This document shows positions 60,450 to 60,463 of a DNA stretch of 60,463 bases, in pieces. Below the pieces are notes generated by a model, which searched no databases, was not told where the DNA came from, and saw only the letters and a program-made list of their open reading frames with translations. Position 1 is the first letter of the stretch; each line of letters begins with the position of its first letter. The translations under genes and the position numbers were made by a program. The stretch covers positions 1 to 60,463 of the forward strand of contig NZ_JACJSG010000048.1 in NCBI RefSeq assembly GCF_014697625.1, written 5' to 3'. Origin of the DNA: Anabaena azotica FACHB-119 (lineage in GTDB: Bacteria > Cyanobacteriota > Cyanobacteriia > Cyanobacteriales > Nostocaceae).

Positions 60450-60463
60450 ACATTTGGCAAGAG
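60424..60463 (+). CDS. Start of an IS701-type transposase (runs off the window)
   Basis: Thirteen codons: MDVELQILKHLAR. This exact beginning is typical of IS701-family transposases in Nostoc/Anabaena as I remember them. The rest is outside the window. The left inverted repeat must lie between 60120 and 60424, but I cannot mark it. Confidence 0.5.
   Translation, partial: MDVELQILKHLAR

Overview
The window looks like chromosomal DNA of a filamentous, heterocyst-forming cyanobacterium close to Nostoc/Anabaena. The evidence is frequent HIP1 octamers (GCGATCGC), heptameric STRR-type tandem repeats between genes, a NifX-family protein, and a photosynthetic electron-carrier block (psbV, a psbV2-like gene, petE, petJ). 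It is ordinary chromosome peppered with small mobile elements. A tnpB fragment lies at the left edge and the first codons of a probable IS701-type transposase at the right edge.

Layout. 0-5.3 kb: tnpB fragment, parvulin-type isomerase, GT4 glycosyltransferase, membrane-anchored beta-propeller protein. 5.8-8.6 kb: a cluster read on the minus strand with a TetR repressor, a broken tautomerase gene, a 4HBT thioesterase, a small membrane protein resembling styrene-oxide isomerase and a glutathione S-transferase; three copies of one operator-like motif lie upstream of three of these genes. 9.3-12.2 kb: PAS-Crp regulator, small membrane protein, stand-alone NifX-like protein. 13-15.4 kb: psbV, psbV2-like, petE, petJ. 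15.5-24.2 kb: TonB-like proline-rich protein, alpha/beta hydrolase, cytochrome b6 paralogue, CPA-type antiporter with a TrkA-like domain, tRNA-Glu, a START-like protein and a GAF sensor protein whose kinase motifs are degenerate. 25-27 kb: ribbon-helix-helix proteins and an HNH nuclease operon behind a terminator-like leader. 27.7-30.4 kb: second PAS-Crp paralogue and a decayed NRPS fragment carrying nested MITEs. 30.7-37.8 kb: lnt, gyrA, ClC, histone-deacetylase-like protein. 38-46.6 kb: two membrane-linked AAA ATPases, Uma2-type protein, cupin, and a PlsY-like/PEP-synthase-like fusion. 46.8-56.8 kb: a 46-residue membrane protein, SGNH hydrolase, a proteasome-beta-like hydrolase, an AAC(3)-type acetyltransferase, a frameshifted PhnD-like binding protein divergent from a Tll0287-like heme sensor, a Ser/Thr kinase and a pentapeptide-repeat membrane protein. 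57-60.5 kb: a hicA/hicB pair split by two MITEs, aspS, and an intergenic region with a candidate small RNA.

The most unusual points are: the TetR-controlled cluster with a possible epoxide-isomerase-like protein and a shared operator; a sensor kinase whose phospho-acceptor histidine codon is replaced by part of a HIP1 octamer; a cytochrome b6 paralogue with Gln in place of one heme-ligand His; a psbV2 copy whose signal peptide seems to have been overwritten by an inverted repeat; and several MITE families whose insertions can be reconstructed from target duplications or from the gene they broke. No CRISPR array, rRNA operon or prophage was seen. All calls come from reading the sequence and from remembered family features; no database search was possible.
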